17,490 bases of DNA, from contig DDXT01000008.1 in NCBI GenBank assembly GCA_002347755.1, forward strand, positions 1 through 17,490. Direction: 5' to 3'. Positions 1 through 7,296 of this stretch are shown here, one piece after another. The translations under genes and the position numbers were made by a program. The number at the start of each line of letters is the position of its first letter. The stretch's first letter is position 1. Source of the stretch: Caryophanales bacterium UBA2253 (lineage in GTDB: Bacteria > Bacillota_I > Bacilli_A > ML615J-28 > CAG-698). The notes beneath the pieces were generated by a model, which was given only the letters and a program-made list of their open reading frames with translations, had not been told where the DNA came from and ran no database searches.

Positions 1-624
1 TGCACTTGTTATGATAATTCATCTGTACATTAAAAAAAACTTGTTAAGGTTTGAAGAACCGTGAACGAAAAACATTATAAAAAAGTTTTTTTCAAGATGA
101 GTGTTGATAAATTCTAGGTTTTTCGAGCGAAATGTGGTATCTCTTTCTTGCAAAATATTATTAATATAAGTTCAGAAATAACAGTTACAAGGAGGATGCC
201 CTTAATCAGCAGTTTCTATAGTTTTGTTTGGCGATTCATCCAATACTGAAATTGTTTGGCTTGGGGCATAACTTTTGCGAACAGGGTTGAAATTATTTTA
301 CCCCATTTGCTTTCATCGTTAAAAAAAGACAACTTTGAAAAGGCGCAGAGGAGAATTAGTCAAAAACGATTAAGGATGCAAAGATTTTTACCAGAAACCA
401 TCGAACTTCACAGAACAAAACCAAGATAAAGATTTTGAAACTTTACTTGAACAATCACAACATCAAAGAAATTTAAATGAGAGCGCCCTAAACAAATAAT
501 TTAATTATTTAGCCCCTAAAAAGTGAAAAAAAGGATTTATCTGGGAAAAAACCATAATAAAAAAATATGTGAAATAAATAAAGAACAAAGTGTCATTTCC
601 GGGCAAAAACCAAATTTCCCCATA
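1..624. other. AT-rich region without an intact gene
   Basis: This stretch is much richer in A and T than the coding DNA to its right and holds no reading frame I can assign. One plus-strand frame is open from 118 to 429 except for a single TGA at 247-249. It contains a GGAGG at 191-195 directly touching an ATG at 196, too close for a normal start. A second overlapping frame, open from 374 to 499, gives a hydrophilic, protein-like tail. Together these suggest remnants of decayed small genes, but no family is recognised. No tRNA, CRISPR repeat or clear terminator was seen. Confidence 0.5.
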
Positions 625-653
625 TTTACTAAACTTTCCCGTTATGTTATAAT
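625..653 (+). promoter_or_regulatory. Promoter of the nuclease lipoprotein gene
   Basis: TTTACT (625-630) and a perfect TATAAT (648-653) are separated by 17 bases, and TGT directly before the -10 makes it an extended -10 element. The start codon at 681 lies 27 bases downstream, leaving a short leader. Confidence 0.7.
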
Positions 654-680
654 ATCAATAAGATTGAAAGAGAGACCAAA

Positions 681-2114
681 ATGTCCAAAAATAATTATTT
701 CATTCGGGTTTTGCTGCTTTTTATTTTTTTAGCGGCGGTTCCCGCTAGTTGCAAAGAAAAAAATTATACTGAAGAAAAACAGGCCATCGAAACGGTGGCT
801 TCCGCGTTATTCCAGGGGAAGGACTTGAAAAAAGTGACCGCCGATTTGGAACTCCCCACCTATGTTGACGGGGTGGTAATTGTTTGGGAAAGCGACCACC
901 CAATCGTCCTTTCGGATACGGGAGAAGTAACCCGGATGGAAACAGACGTGATTTTGGTTTTGACCGCCAATTTGACTTTTGGGGGAATCACCGTTCCGAA
1001 GAACTTCGGAATCATTGTTCTGAAAGCGGAGGAATCGGACCCGCATCCCCAATTGACCCTAAATGGCGTAGCGGACAATCTGCTTTCCGATGTCAATCTG
1101 TCCCAAGTTACGGAAAATCTGGTTTTTCCGGTCTTGGTTGACGGAGTTGCGATCAGTTGGACCACCTACGACGCGGCCATCCTTTCCAAAGAAGGGATCA
1201 TTTCCCGTACCCAATTTGATCAAACCGTCACCGTCATTGCCACTCTGACATATCAGGAATTGCAAATTATCAAGCAGTTCTCAATCACGGTGTCGGCCGA
1301 TTCGGGGAGTTTACCCGAATATACCGGATACTACGCGGGGGCGGACGGGTTGAGCGGAACCGCGCTGAAATCTTTTTTGCACGATTTGATCGATGATCAC
1401 GCTGAATATACTTATGCTTTTGCTAAAACCGCGCTTTTGGAAACCGATGAAGATCCGAATGACCAAAGCAATGTCATTCTCTTTTATACCGGCCGCTCTC
1501 AAGCCAAAACGACCTTCGGGACCAGTGCCGATCAGTGGAACCGCGAACATGTTTGGGCCAAGTCTCATGGCGGCTTTAGCGAAGTCCCGCCGGCGGGAAC
1601 CGACTTGCATCATCTGCGTCCGACTGACGTTTCCGTGAATAGCGCTCGCGGGAACTTGGATTTTGATGAAGGCGGAACCAAAGTAAACGATACCTACGGT
1701 ATTGGCTCGGATTTTTGTTATGTTGACAGCGACTCGTTTGAACCCCGGGATGAAGTAAAAGGCGATGTGGCTCGGATCATTTTTTACATGGCCGTTCGTT
1801 ACGACGGCAGCGACGGAGTTGCGGATTTAGAGTTGAATGATTTTGTCAACAACGGCTCAACGCCTTTTATGGGCAAGAAAACGGTTCTGCTCGCTTGGAA
1901 CGAACTTGATCCGGTCGATGATTTTGAGTTGAATCGCAATGAAACGATATTTGGTTATCAAGGAAACCGGAATCCTTTCATCGACCATCCGGAATTGGCG
2001 GATAAGATCTGGGATCCGGAAACCCTCCTTTCCGAAAATTTTGAAATTTCTTTTTCCAAAATTGAACTGACCTTCGCGGACCTGGCTTTGGTCAAAAGAT
2101 CGGTTTTCTGTTAG
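681..2114 (+). CDS. Secreted lipoprotein nuclease: two atrophied Ig-like domains plus endonuclease I domain
   Basis: A predicted surface-anchored nuclease of 477 residues that should cut extracellular DNA or RNA. Residues 1-24 form a lipoprotein signal peptide: a hydrophobic run, then PASC with Cys24 as the lipidation site. Two repeated beta-rich modules follow, about residues 30-115 and 125-205. Each has the pattern 'P..VDGV.I.W' and a late 'G.(I/V)(S/T)R', typical of bacterial atrophied Ig-like domains. Residues about 215-460 match endonuclease I (the family of periplasmic EndA/Vvn and Bacillus BsnI): NREHVW at 287-292 with the likely catalytic His290, DLHHLRP at 308-314, and a late NRNPF(I)DHPE segment. 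About 30 further residues follow the domain with no recognised function. The gene has its own promoter and stands alone. The role in nutrient scavenging is inferred; the fold assignment is strong. Confidence 0.87.
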   Translation: MSKNNYFIRVLLLFIFLAAVPASCKEKNYTEEKQAIETVASALFQGKDLKKVTADLELPTYVDGVVIVWESDHPIVLSDTGEVTRMETDVILVLTANLTFGGITVPKNFGIIVLKAEESDPHPQLTLNGVADNLLSDVNLSQVTENLVFPVLVDGVAISWTTYDAAILSKEGIISRTQFDQTVTVIATLTYQELQIIKQFSITVSADSGSLPEYTGYYAGADGLSGTALKSFLHDLIDDHAEYTYAFAKTALLETDEDPNDQSNVILFYTGRSQAKTTFGTSADQWNREHVWAKSHGGFSEVPPAGTDLHHLRPTDVSVNSARGNLDFDEGGTKVNDTYGIGSDFCYVDSDSFEPRDEVKGDVARIIFYMAVRYDGSDGVADLELNDFVNNGSTPFMGKKTVLLAWNELDPVDDFELNRNETIFGYQGNRNPFIDHPELADKIWDPETLLSENFEISFSKIELTFADLALVKRSVFC

Positions 2115-2127
2115 TTTTTCGTTTTCC

Positions 2128-2156
2128 TTATCAAACAGCTAAAAAAATGATATAAT
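2128..2156 (+). promoter_or_regulatory. Promoter of the argS operon
   Basis: TTATCA (2128-2133), a 17-base spacer and TATAAT (2151-2156) preceded by TGA, another extended -10 element. It begins 14 bases after the upstream stop codon and precedes the argS start by about 30 bases. No clear terminator separates it from the nuclease gene. Confidence 0.7.
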
Positions 2157-2187
2157 AAACCATAAAAAATGAAAGTGGTGAACAGTT

Positions 2188-3831
2188 TTGATTAACAAAA
2201 TACTTGAAAACATAAAGAACCGGGTTTCCGAGATCGTTGCGGATTATCAGCTTGGGGAACCCGTTGAAATATTTTTTGAGATTCCGAAAGACACGGTGTT
2301 TGGCGATTATTCCATCAATGTGGCCATGCGTTTGGCCAAGCAGTTGCACAAAAGCCCGATGGTGATCGCCCAGGAAATTGTATCCAAAATCGATGGGCCC
2401 GCTTTGCATCTGACCAAGATCGAGGTGGCGGGGAATGGTTTTATCAATCTTTTTATCGACCGGAAACATTTGGCCAATGTGGTTTTCAACATTCTTAAAA
2501 AACAAGAACATTACGGCGACCTAAACTTGGGCCTTGGGGAAAACGTCAATCTGGAATTCGTCAGCGCCAATCCGACTGGATACTTGCACATCGGCCATGG
2601 CCGGGGAGCTTCATACGGGGATTCTCTGGCGCGGATCATGCGCAAAGCTGGATTCTCCGTCAGCACCGAACATTATGTCAATGACGCGGGAAATCAGATC
2701 AATAACTTGGCGGCTTCCATTTACGAACGATACAAAGAATTATTTGGACTTCCGTGCGAATTGGGTGAAGACTCTTACAATGGCAAAGAAATCATTGAAA
2801 TTGCTGAGCAAATCAAAACTTTGCATGGCAATCTCTATCTCAATTTGCCTTGGCAGAAGGAATTCCGGAGATTCGGAGTGGAATTTCTTTTGGCCGGTTT
2901 GAAGAAAGACTTGAACGATTTCAATGTTCATTTTGATACCTGGTTTAGCGAGACTTCCTTATACGAAAACAATGAAGTTCAAAAAACCTTGCAATCGCTG
3001 ATCAACAACGGTCACACTTACGAAAATGATGGCGCCATTTGGCTGAAGACCACCGAATTCGGTGACGAAAAAGACCGGGTTTTAGTCAAAAGCGACCAAA
3101 GTTTCACCTATCTGCTGCCGGACATCGCTTACCATGTCAATAAACTCGGACGCGGATTCAACCACTTGATCGACGTCCTGGGCGCGGATCACCACGGGTA
3201 TATGAGCCGCTTGCGGGCGGGAGTAGCTTTCATGGGCGGAAACCCGGAAAAAGTTGACATTGAAATCTTGCAGATGGTCCGAGCCCTTCAAAACGGCGAA
3301 GAAGTAAAAATGAGCAAACGAAGCGGGAAAGCCATTACCCTTCGCGACCTGATCGACGAAGTCGGAAGCGACGCGCTTCGGTTCATGTATGTTTCCAAAG
3401 CTTTGAGCACGCACATGGATCTGGATTTGGACTTGGCAGTCAAGAACAGCAATGAGAACCCGGTTTATTATGTTCAATATGCATATGCTCGGATTTGCAG
3501 TTTGTTCCGGATCGCGGAAGAACAACACCTTGATTTTCATCCGGTGACCGAATTTAAAGTCCTGGATTGCAACAAAATCTTTAAAATGATTTTTAATTTG
3601 CTTCAATATCCTTTGGTTATTGAAGAAGCGGCCACCAAACGCCTGCCGCACAAGCTTCCTCAGTTCCTGTTGGCGCTGGCGACCTCTCTTCACACCTATT
3701 ACAATGACGAGAGAGTCATTACCGAAAATACCCAAGAAGTAATGGAAAAATTAACAGTTCTCAAAGCCGTTCAGATCGTCCTGAAAGATGGGCTGAATCT
3801 GATTGGTGTTGGCGTAAAAGAAAGAATGTAG
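2188..3831 (+). CDS. argS: Arginyl-tRNA synthetase
   Basis: Charges tRNA-Arg with arginine in the cytoplasm. The 547-residue product is the usual size for a bacterial class Ia ArgRS. The N-terminal about 100 residues form the ArgRS-specific additional domain. The ATP-binding motif is a perfect HIGH inside 'ANPTGYLHIGHGRG', and the second signature KMSKRSGK appears in the C-terminal half. The anticodon-binding DALR domain follows ('SDALRF...'), with a long helical C-terminus. The start is a TTG at 2188: GAAAGTGGTG (2171-2180) is a near match to the anti-Shine-Dalgarno sequence at good spacing, and the nearby ATG and GTG codons run into a stop at once. It heads a three-gene unit and an Arg tRNA gene lies 1.9 kb downstream. 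Confidence 0.96.
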   Translation: MINKILENIKNRVSEIVADYQLGEPVEIFFEIPKDTVFGDYSINVAMRLAKQLHKSPMVIAQEIVSKIDGPALHLTKIEVAGNGFINLFIDRKHLANVVFNILKKQEHYGDLNLGLGENVNLEFVSANPTGYLHIGHGRGASYGDSLARIMRKAGFSVSTEHYVNDAGNQINNLAASIYERYKELFGLPCELGEDSYNGKEIIEIAEQIKTLHGNLYLNLPWQKEFRRFGVEFLLAGLKKDLNDFNVHFDTWFSETSLYENNEVQKTLQSLINNGHTYENDGAIWLKTTEFGDEKDRVLVKSDQSFTYLLPDIAYHVNKLGRGFNHLIDVLGADHHGYMSRLRAGVAFMGGNPEKVDIEILQMVRALQNGEEVKMSKRSGKAITLRDLIDEVGSDALRFMYVSKALSTHMDLDLDLAVKNSNENPVYYVQYAYARICSLFRIAEEQHLDFHPVTEFKVLDCNKIFKMIFNLLQYPLVIEEAATKRLPHKLPQFLLALATSLHTYYNDERVITENTQEVMEKLTVLKAVQIVLKDGLNLIGVGVKERM

Positions 3832-3840
3832 GAGGAATAC

Positions 3841-4533
3841 ATGAAAGAATTCTTTAAAAAGTACTTGTTCGTTTTCGAGTGGATCGGCGCAGCAATTCTG
3901 ATTGGCGTCGGTATTTTTACGGTTCTTGACAATTCCATTCTGGTCATTTTGGTCGGACTGATTTTGTTCGTTTTTGCCTTGTTGCGGGTGGTGCCGTTGC
4001 TTAAAACGACCCCGGATAAAGTCTTAAGAATTATTTATGCGGTGGAGATCCTGCTCAATCTGGTCGCCGGAATTCTTCTGGTCGTGGAGGGAAGCAAAGG
4101 CGATGCCTCCTCGTTGATGGATGCGGATAACAGAATATTCGGCTACATCATCGGGGGCGTTCTGTATCTTCGCGGATTTGTGCATTTCTATGCAACTTCG
4201 ATGCGAAAAGAGCCGAACGATTACGTGAAATTTTTCACGAACCTGGCTTTGTTTACCGTCGGAACCTTCATCATTGCCCGGGGCGGATTCGAGACCATGT
4301 TCCTGGCTTACGTGATTTTGGTGTTGGCTTGCTTGAGCGCTTTGTTCATCGGTTACAGCGGGTTCAAACATTATCGAAATAACCGTTATGAACTTCGGGC
4401 TCGCGAAGAGACCAAGAAAGCGGTCGAAAAAGAGAAAGAACAGCCAACTGATTCCATTTCGGACCCAGCTTCCAAAAAACAAGATGTCGTGGTTCCGGAA
4501 AAAGAAGAGAAAAAGGATGAAGCCCAACTTTAG
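3841..4533 (+). CDS. Conserved membrane protein, six predicted helices, charged C-terminal tail
   Basis: Function unknown. The 230-residue protein shows about six hydrophobic segments (roughly residues 7-28, 31-50, 61-83, 102-120, 128-147 and 150-172). A highly charged Lys/Glu-rich tail of about 55 residues follows and is probably cytoplasmic. No catalytic or transport motif is visible. The helix pattern recalls small integral membrane families of the DUF308/HdeD type, but I cannot confirm that. AGGAGG at 3831-3836 overlaps the argS stop and sits five bases before the ATG. The downstream peptidase's AGGAGG overlaps this gene's stop in the same way, so all three genes are likely translated from one transcript. 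Confidence 0.8.
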   Translation: MKEFFKKYLFVFEWIGAAILIGVGIFTVLDNSILVILVGLILFVFALLRVVPLLKTTPDKVLRIIYAVEILLNLVAGILLVVEGSKGDASSLMDADNRIFGYIIGGVLYLRGFVHFYATSMRKEPNDYVKFFTNLALFTVGTFIIARGGFETMFLAYVILVLACLSALFIGYSGFKHYRNNRYELRAREETKKAVEKEKEQPTDSISDPASKKQDVVVPEKEEKKDEAQL

Positions 4534-4542
4534 GAGGATGAA

Positions 4543-5628
4543 TTGGCAAAACTAGACAGCGAAATGCAATTTTTAAAACAATTAACCGAAATAAACGGAA
4601 TTTCCGGACATGAAGGGCAAGTCCGGATTTTTCTGGAAAAGCAGTTTTCAGAAATAGTTTCCAAAAACGACCTTTCCTATGACGGATTGGGATCGATAAC
4701 AGCCAAGAAAACCGGTTTGGCGTCCGGACCGAAAATCATGATTTCCGGCCACATGGATGAGATCGGGATGATCGTAACGAAAATCACCGATGAAGGGTTT
4801 CTGCGTTTTCAAACCATCGGCGGATGGTGGAGCCAAGTGATGTTGGCCGAACAATTTACCGTGACTACGTCCAAAGGCAAGGTTTTCCATGCCGTCATGG
4901 GGTCGAAACCCCCGCACCTGCTTTCCGCGGACGAGTTAAAAATACCCGCCAACATTGAAGAAATGTATTTGGATTTGGGCGTGAAAGATAAAGCCGAAGC
5001 CGAAAAACTGGGAATCGAAGTCGGAAACATGATCGCTCCTTACATCGAATTTAGAGAACTGGCCAACCCGAAATTTTTGCTCGGGAAAGCTTGGGACAAC
5101 CGGATCGGTTGCGCCATTGTGGTCGAAGTCCTGAAACGCCTTAAAAATGAATCCCATCCGAACATCGTCTATGGCGTCGGATCGGTTCAGGAAGAAATCG
5201 GATTGCGCGGGGCCAAGACCTCGGCCCAGATGATCAAGCCCGATATTTGTCTGGCGTTGGATGTTGGGATCGCCAAAGATACCCCGGGAACGGACATGTC
5301 GATAAAACTTGGGGACGGACCGGGAATTTTGGTTTATGACAGTGCTTTGATTGGTCACTTGGGTTTACGGGAATTTGTAGTGAAAGTTGCCAAAGAAGAG
5401 AAGATTCCTTATCAGCTGGATTTTCTAAAACACGGGGGAACGGACGCCGGAACCGCATCTTTGACCAACAGCGGCGTTCCTTCAATGTCATTTTGTCTGC
5501 CAACGAGATACATCCATTCCCATACTTCGATTCTCCATCGCGACGATTATGAGAATGCGATCAAACTGATTGTGGCGGTGATCAAGAAAATGGATCGCGA
5601 AGCCGTCAATAAAATTACTTTTGATTGA
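4543..5628 (+). CDS. M42 family metallo-aminopeptidase (glutamyl aminopeptidase/TET type)
   Basis: A cytoplasmic zinc- or cobalt-dependent aminopeptidase that trims peptides; this family assembles into large tetrahedral (TET) particles. The length, 361 residues, is typical. All expected ligands are present: His70 and Asp72 in SGHMDE, Asp185 in AWDNR, the catalytic and ligand pair Glu217-Glu218 in QEEIG, Asp240 in ALDVG and His325 in RYIHS. The start is a TTG at 4543, five bases after AGGAGG (4532-4537); the ATG at 4539 stops after five codons. Members of this family include enzymes selective for N-terminal Glu/Asp as well as broad aminopeptidases, and the sequence alone does not decide which. 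It is the last gene of the argS unit, followed by a strong terminator. It could supply free amino acids, including glutamate, to the fermentation operon downstream, but that link is inference. Confidence 0.93.
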   Translation: MAKLDSEMQFLKQLTEINGISGHEGQVRIFLEKQFSEIVSKNDLSYDGLGSITAKKTGLASGPKIMISGHMDEIGMIVTKITDEGFLRFQTIGGWWSQVMLAEQFTVTTSKGKVFHAVMGSKPPHLLSADELKIPANIEEMYLDLGVKDKAEAEKLGIEVGNMIAPYIEFRELANPKFLLGKAWDNRIGCAIVVEVLKRLKNESHPNIVYGVGSVQEEIGLRGAKTSAQMIKPDICLALDVGIAKDTPGTDMSIKLGDGPGILVYDSALIGHLGLREFVVKVAKEEKIPYQLDFLKHGGTDAGTASLTNSGVPSMSFCLPTRYIHSHTSILHRDDYENAIKLIVAVIKKMDREAVNKITFD

Positions 5629-5635
5629 AAATGAG

Positions 5636-5675
5636 AGCCACCAAGCCGAAAACCGGGGGCTTGGTGGCTGTTTTT
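5636..5675 (+). terminator. Intrinsic terminator of the argS-M42 unit
   Basis: A perfect 12-base-pair stem, AGCCACCAAGCC (5636-5647) with GGCTTGGTGGCT (5658-5669), a 10-base loop, then GTTTTT. It starts seven bases after the peptidase stop codon. Confidence 0.93.
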
Positions 5676-5711
5676 CCCAAAAAATATTAGATGTTTTTCC
5701 GATTCTAAGCC

Positions 5712-5740
5712 TTGCAAAAAATCCGGGAGTATGGTAATAT
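5712..5740 (+). promoter_or_regulatory. Promoter of the tRNA pair
   Basis: TTGCAA (5712-5717), a 17-base spacer and TAATAT (5735-5740) preceded by TGG. Transcription would start about ten bases before the first tRNA. A second TATAAT at 5748-5753 is less likely, because it has no good -35 and would start transcription inside the tRNA. Confidence 0.6.
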
Positions 5741-5756
5741 ATCATAGTATAATTTT

Positions 5757-5833
5757 GCGCCCATAGCTCAACTGGATAGAGTATCTGGCTTCGAACCAGG
5801 AGGTTGCGAGTTCAAGTCTTGCTGGGCGCGCCA
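5757..5833 (+). tRNA. tRNA-Arg (anticodon TCG), CCA encoded
   Basis: A full cloverleaf can be drawn. The acceptor stem pairs GCGCCCA with TGGGCGC. The anticodon stem TCTGG/CCAGG encloses the loop CTTCGAA, giving anticodon TCG. The T-stem GCGAG/CTTGC encloses TTCAAGT. The discriminator base is G and CCA is encoded in the gene (5831-5833). It reads CGN arginine codons. Confidence 0.93.
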
Positions 5834-5842
5834 TTTATTATC

Positions 5843-5918
5843 GGCCTGTTGGAGAAACGGTTAACTCATAGCCCTCTCAAGGCTACATTCGCGGGTTCGA
5901 ATCCCGCACAGGTCACCA
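5843..5918 (+). tRNA. tRNA-Glu (anticodon CTC), CCA encoded
   Basis: The acceptor stem pairs GGCCTGT with ACAGGTC (one G-T pair). The anticodon stem TAGCC/GGCTA holds the loop CTCTCAA, giving CTC, which reads GAG. The T-arm GCGGG-TTCGAAT-CCCGC is canonical, and CCA is encoded at 5916-5918. The overall sequence resembles bacterial tRNA-Glu, which more often carries TTC; this copy is probably the second Glu isoacceptor. It lies nine bases after the Arg tRNA. Confidence 0.9.
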
Positions 5919-5930
5919 TTAAAGACTTTA

Positions 5931-5961
5931 AAATATGCTCCAAAAAGTGAGCATATTTTTT
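5931..5961 (+). terminator. Terminator of the tRNA pair
   Basis: AAATATGCTC (5931-5940) pairs with GAGCATATTT (5949-5958) around an 8-base loop and runs into six T's. It lies 12 bases after the tRNA-Glu CCA end. Confidence 0.85.
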
Positions 5962-6022
5962 CATTTAAGCTGGTTAATTAATGGTTTTCCGCTTCGGAAT
6001 TCCAATTATCGCCTTTAAATAA

Positions 6023-6050
6023 TTGATTAAAAAATGAAACATGATATAAT
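6023..6050 (+). promoter_or_regulatory. Promoter of the small lipoprotein gene
   Basis: TTGATT (6023-6028), a 16-base spacer and TATAAT (6045-6050) preceded by TGA. The resulting leader is about 145 bases, long compared with the other leaders here. I saw only a weak AT hairpin in it (6165-6170 with 6176-6181) and no recognised riboswitch. Confidence 0.6.
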
Positions 6051-6201
6051 GGTTCTAGAAATAAAATGTGGGAAAAAATTAAGCCGCTAGTCCCGATGAT
6101 AAGCAAAAATACTACGCAAAAAAGCAAATTGATAAATTTGGGGTATTGCCATTGAAATTAAAGTAGTTTAGTAATTAAACTTTAAATTTAGGAGGTTTTG
6201 A

Positions 6202-6756
6202 ATGAAAAAAATAATTTTATTTTTTTTAGCAACAATTTGTCTGTTGGGGCTGAGCGGCTGCTATTTTCACAATGAAGAAGTGGTATTTTCAGATATCAAG
6301 TTCTATGATCTGGAAGGCAACGAAATTCCCGGGGAATACATTAATTATTTTGATCATGTTTTCAATGACACTTCCTTTCGATTGTCTTCGGACCTTAGAC
6401 CTTTAAACTCGGCCGCGCCGATCGAAAATTTTTATTGCGCCACCGTTGAAGGCGAAACCTCCATCGAAGTGGTGATGAAGTTTCAAAAACGGGTCAGCAA
6501 TGAATTTTCTTCGCTAATTTTGATTTGCCAAAATGACAGGGGCAACATTATGGAAATAACCGAAAACATTGAGGAGATTGATGAATACATTTATGTGACT
6601 TATGTGATTGAAAACATCACCAAGGATAATAACTTGTATGAAGTGAGTAAATGGACGGACCAAGACGGCGAAGAACATTATTTTAGTTCCCAGGGAAGCA
6701 ATACCTATATCCGAGGCTTTTATTTAACCTTAAACAGCCAAATTATACCGAGTTAA
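6202..6756 (+). CDS. Small secreted lipoprotein of unknown function
   Basis: A 184-residue protein whose first 20 residues are a clear lipoprotein signal: MKK, a hydrophobic run rich in Leu/Ile/Phe, then LSGC with Cys20 as the lipidation site. The mature part is acidic, rich in aromatic residues and predicted mostly beta. It shows no repeat or catalytic motif, and I do not recognise a family. The start is set by AGGAGG (6191-6196) five bases before the ATG. It has its own promoter and is followed four bases later by a small membrane protein gene. The pair may form a surface complex or regulator/anchor set, but nothing in the sequence fixes a role. Confidence 0.82.
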   Translation: MKKIILFFLATICLLGLSGCYFHNEEVVFSDIKFYDLEGNEIPGEYINYFDHVFNDTSFRLSSDLRPLNSAAPIENFYCATVEGETSIEVVMKFQKRVSNEFSSLILICQNDRGNIMEITENIEEIDEYIYVTYVIENITKDNNLYEVSKWTDQDGEEHYFSSQGSNTYIRGFYLTLNSQIIPS

Positions 6757-6760
6757 AAAG

Positions 6761-7098
6761 ATGAGTGAATCTTTAGAAATACTGATTTTCTTTATTGTTG
6801 AAGCCTTGATCATCACCATAATCATTGAATTATTAATGCTTTTCGTTCAAAGAGAGAAAAATTACCGGGTTTATTTATTTTCCATCTTGATCAATGTCAT
6901 CACCAATGTCAGTTTAAACGTTGGGATCCAGTTTGTTGAACTAGTTACTATTACTTGGTGGTCACCATCTTGGAAGCCTCGATCGTCTTGATTGAAGCCT
7001 GGGCTTATTTTCTGATTTACAAAGACTTCAAAAAATCTTTAAGGATTTCTTTGGTTTGCAATTTAACCAGTTTTTTGATTGGCTTGATATTGATATGA
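6761..7098 (+). pseudogene. Small membrane protein gene with a frameshift
   Basis: The first part (6761 to about 6955) reads as two hydrophobic helices in one frame (MSESLEILIF..., ...VYLFSILINVITN...) and then runs into a stop at 6989-6991. From about 6952 the next frame continues as another membrane segment ('VTILEASIVLIEAWAYFLIY') and a final helix, ending with TGA at 7096-7098. Joining the two gives a sensible protein of about 112 residues with about four helices, so one base appears to be missing near 6945-6955. There is no classic slippery heptamer at the junction. The cause may be a real mutation or a sequencing error. The gene starts four bases after the lipoprotein stop. Function unknown. 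Confidence 0.7.
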
Positions 7099-7133
7099 GG
7101 GTTTATGTGCCAATGGTTTCATGATTAGTTTTT

Positions 7134-7166
7134 GGAATGACCAAAATAGGTTCCATTCCCTTTTTT
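7134..7166 (+). terminator. Terminator of the lipoprotein/membrane protein unit
   Basis: GGAATG (7134-7139) pairs with CATTCC (7154-7159); an inner ACC/GGT pairing extends the stem past a small bulge, and the hairpin is followed by six T's. It insulates the next operon from upstream reading. Confidence 0.75.
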
Positions 7167-7239
7167 ATTTGCGACGTTTACGGATCCTTTCTTAAAAACC
7201 TTTATTGGGTTTTAACTCAGATTATTTGGCCAATTGCAA

Positions 7240-7268
7240 TTGTCTATTAAACAATTTTATGTTATAAT
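7240..7268 (+). promoter_or_regulatory. Promoter of the glutamate fermentation operon
   Basis: TTGTCT (7240-7245), a 17-base spacer and TATAAT (7263-7268) with an upstream TGT. The glmS start codon is 28 bases after the -10, so the leader is only about 20 bases. That leaves no room for a cobalamin riboswitch, although the first enzyme needs B12. I see no convincing operator or catabolite-response site nearby. Confidence 0.75.
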
Positions 7269-7296
7269 TCTCTTGTAAAATACAAAGGAGAAAAAC

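Noticed and set aside
196..249. Short frame starting MPLISSFY as the start of a DUF4160-type toxin-system gene
   Set aside because: The likeness covers only about eight residues, the ATG touches the GGAGG, and the rest of the family pattern does not follow.
523..732. A GTG-started frame of 69 codons ahead of the nuclease gene
   Set aside because: It overlaps the nuclease promoter and the lipoprotein signal sequence in another frame, has no good ribosome site and reads as low-complexity Lys/Ile sequence.
6051..6201. Long leader of the small lipoprotein gene as a possible riboswitch
   Set aside because: Only a weak six-pair AT hairpin was found; no known riboswitch core could be recognised.
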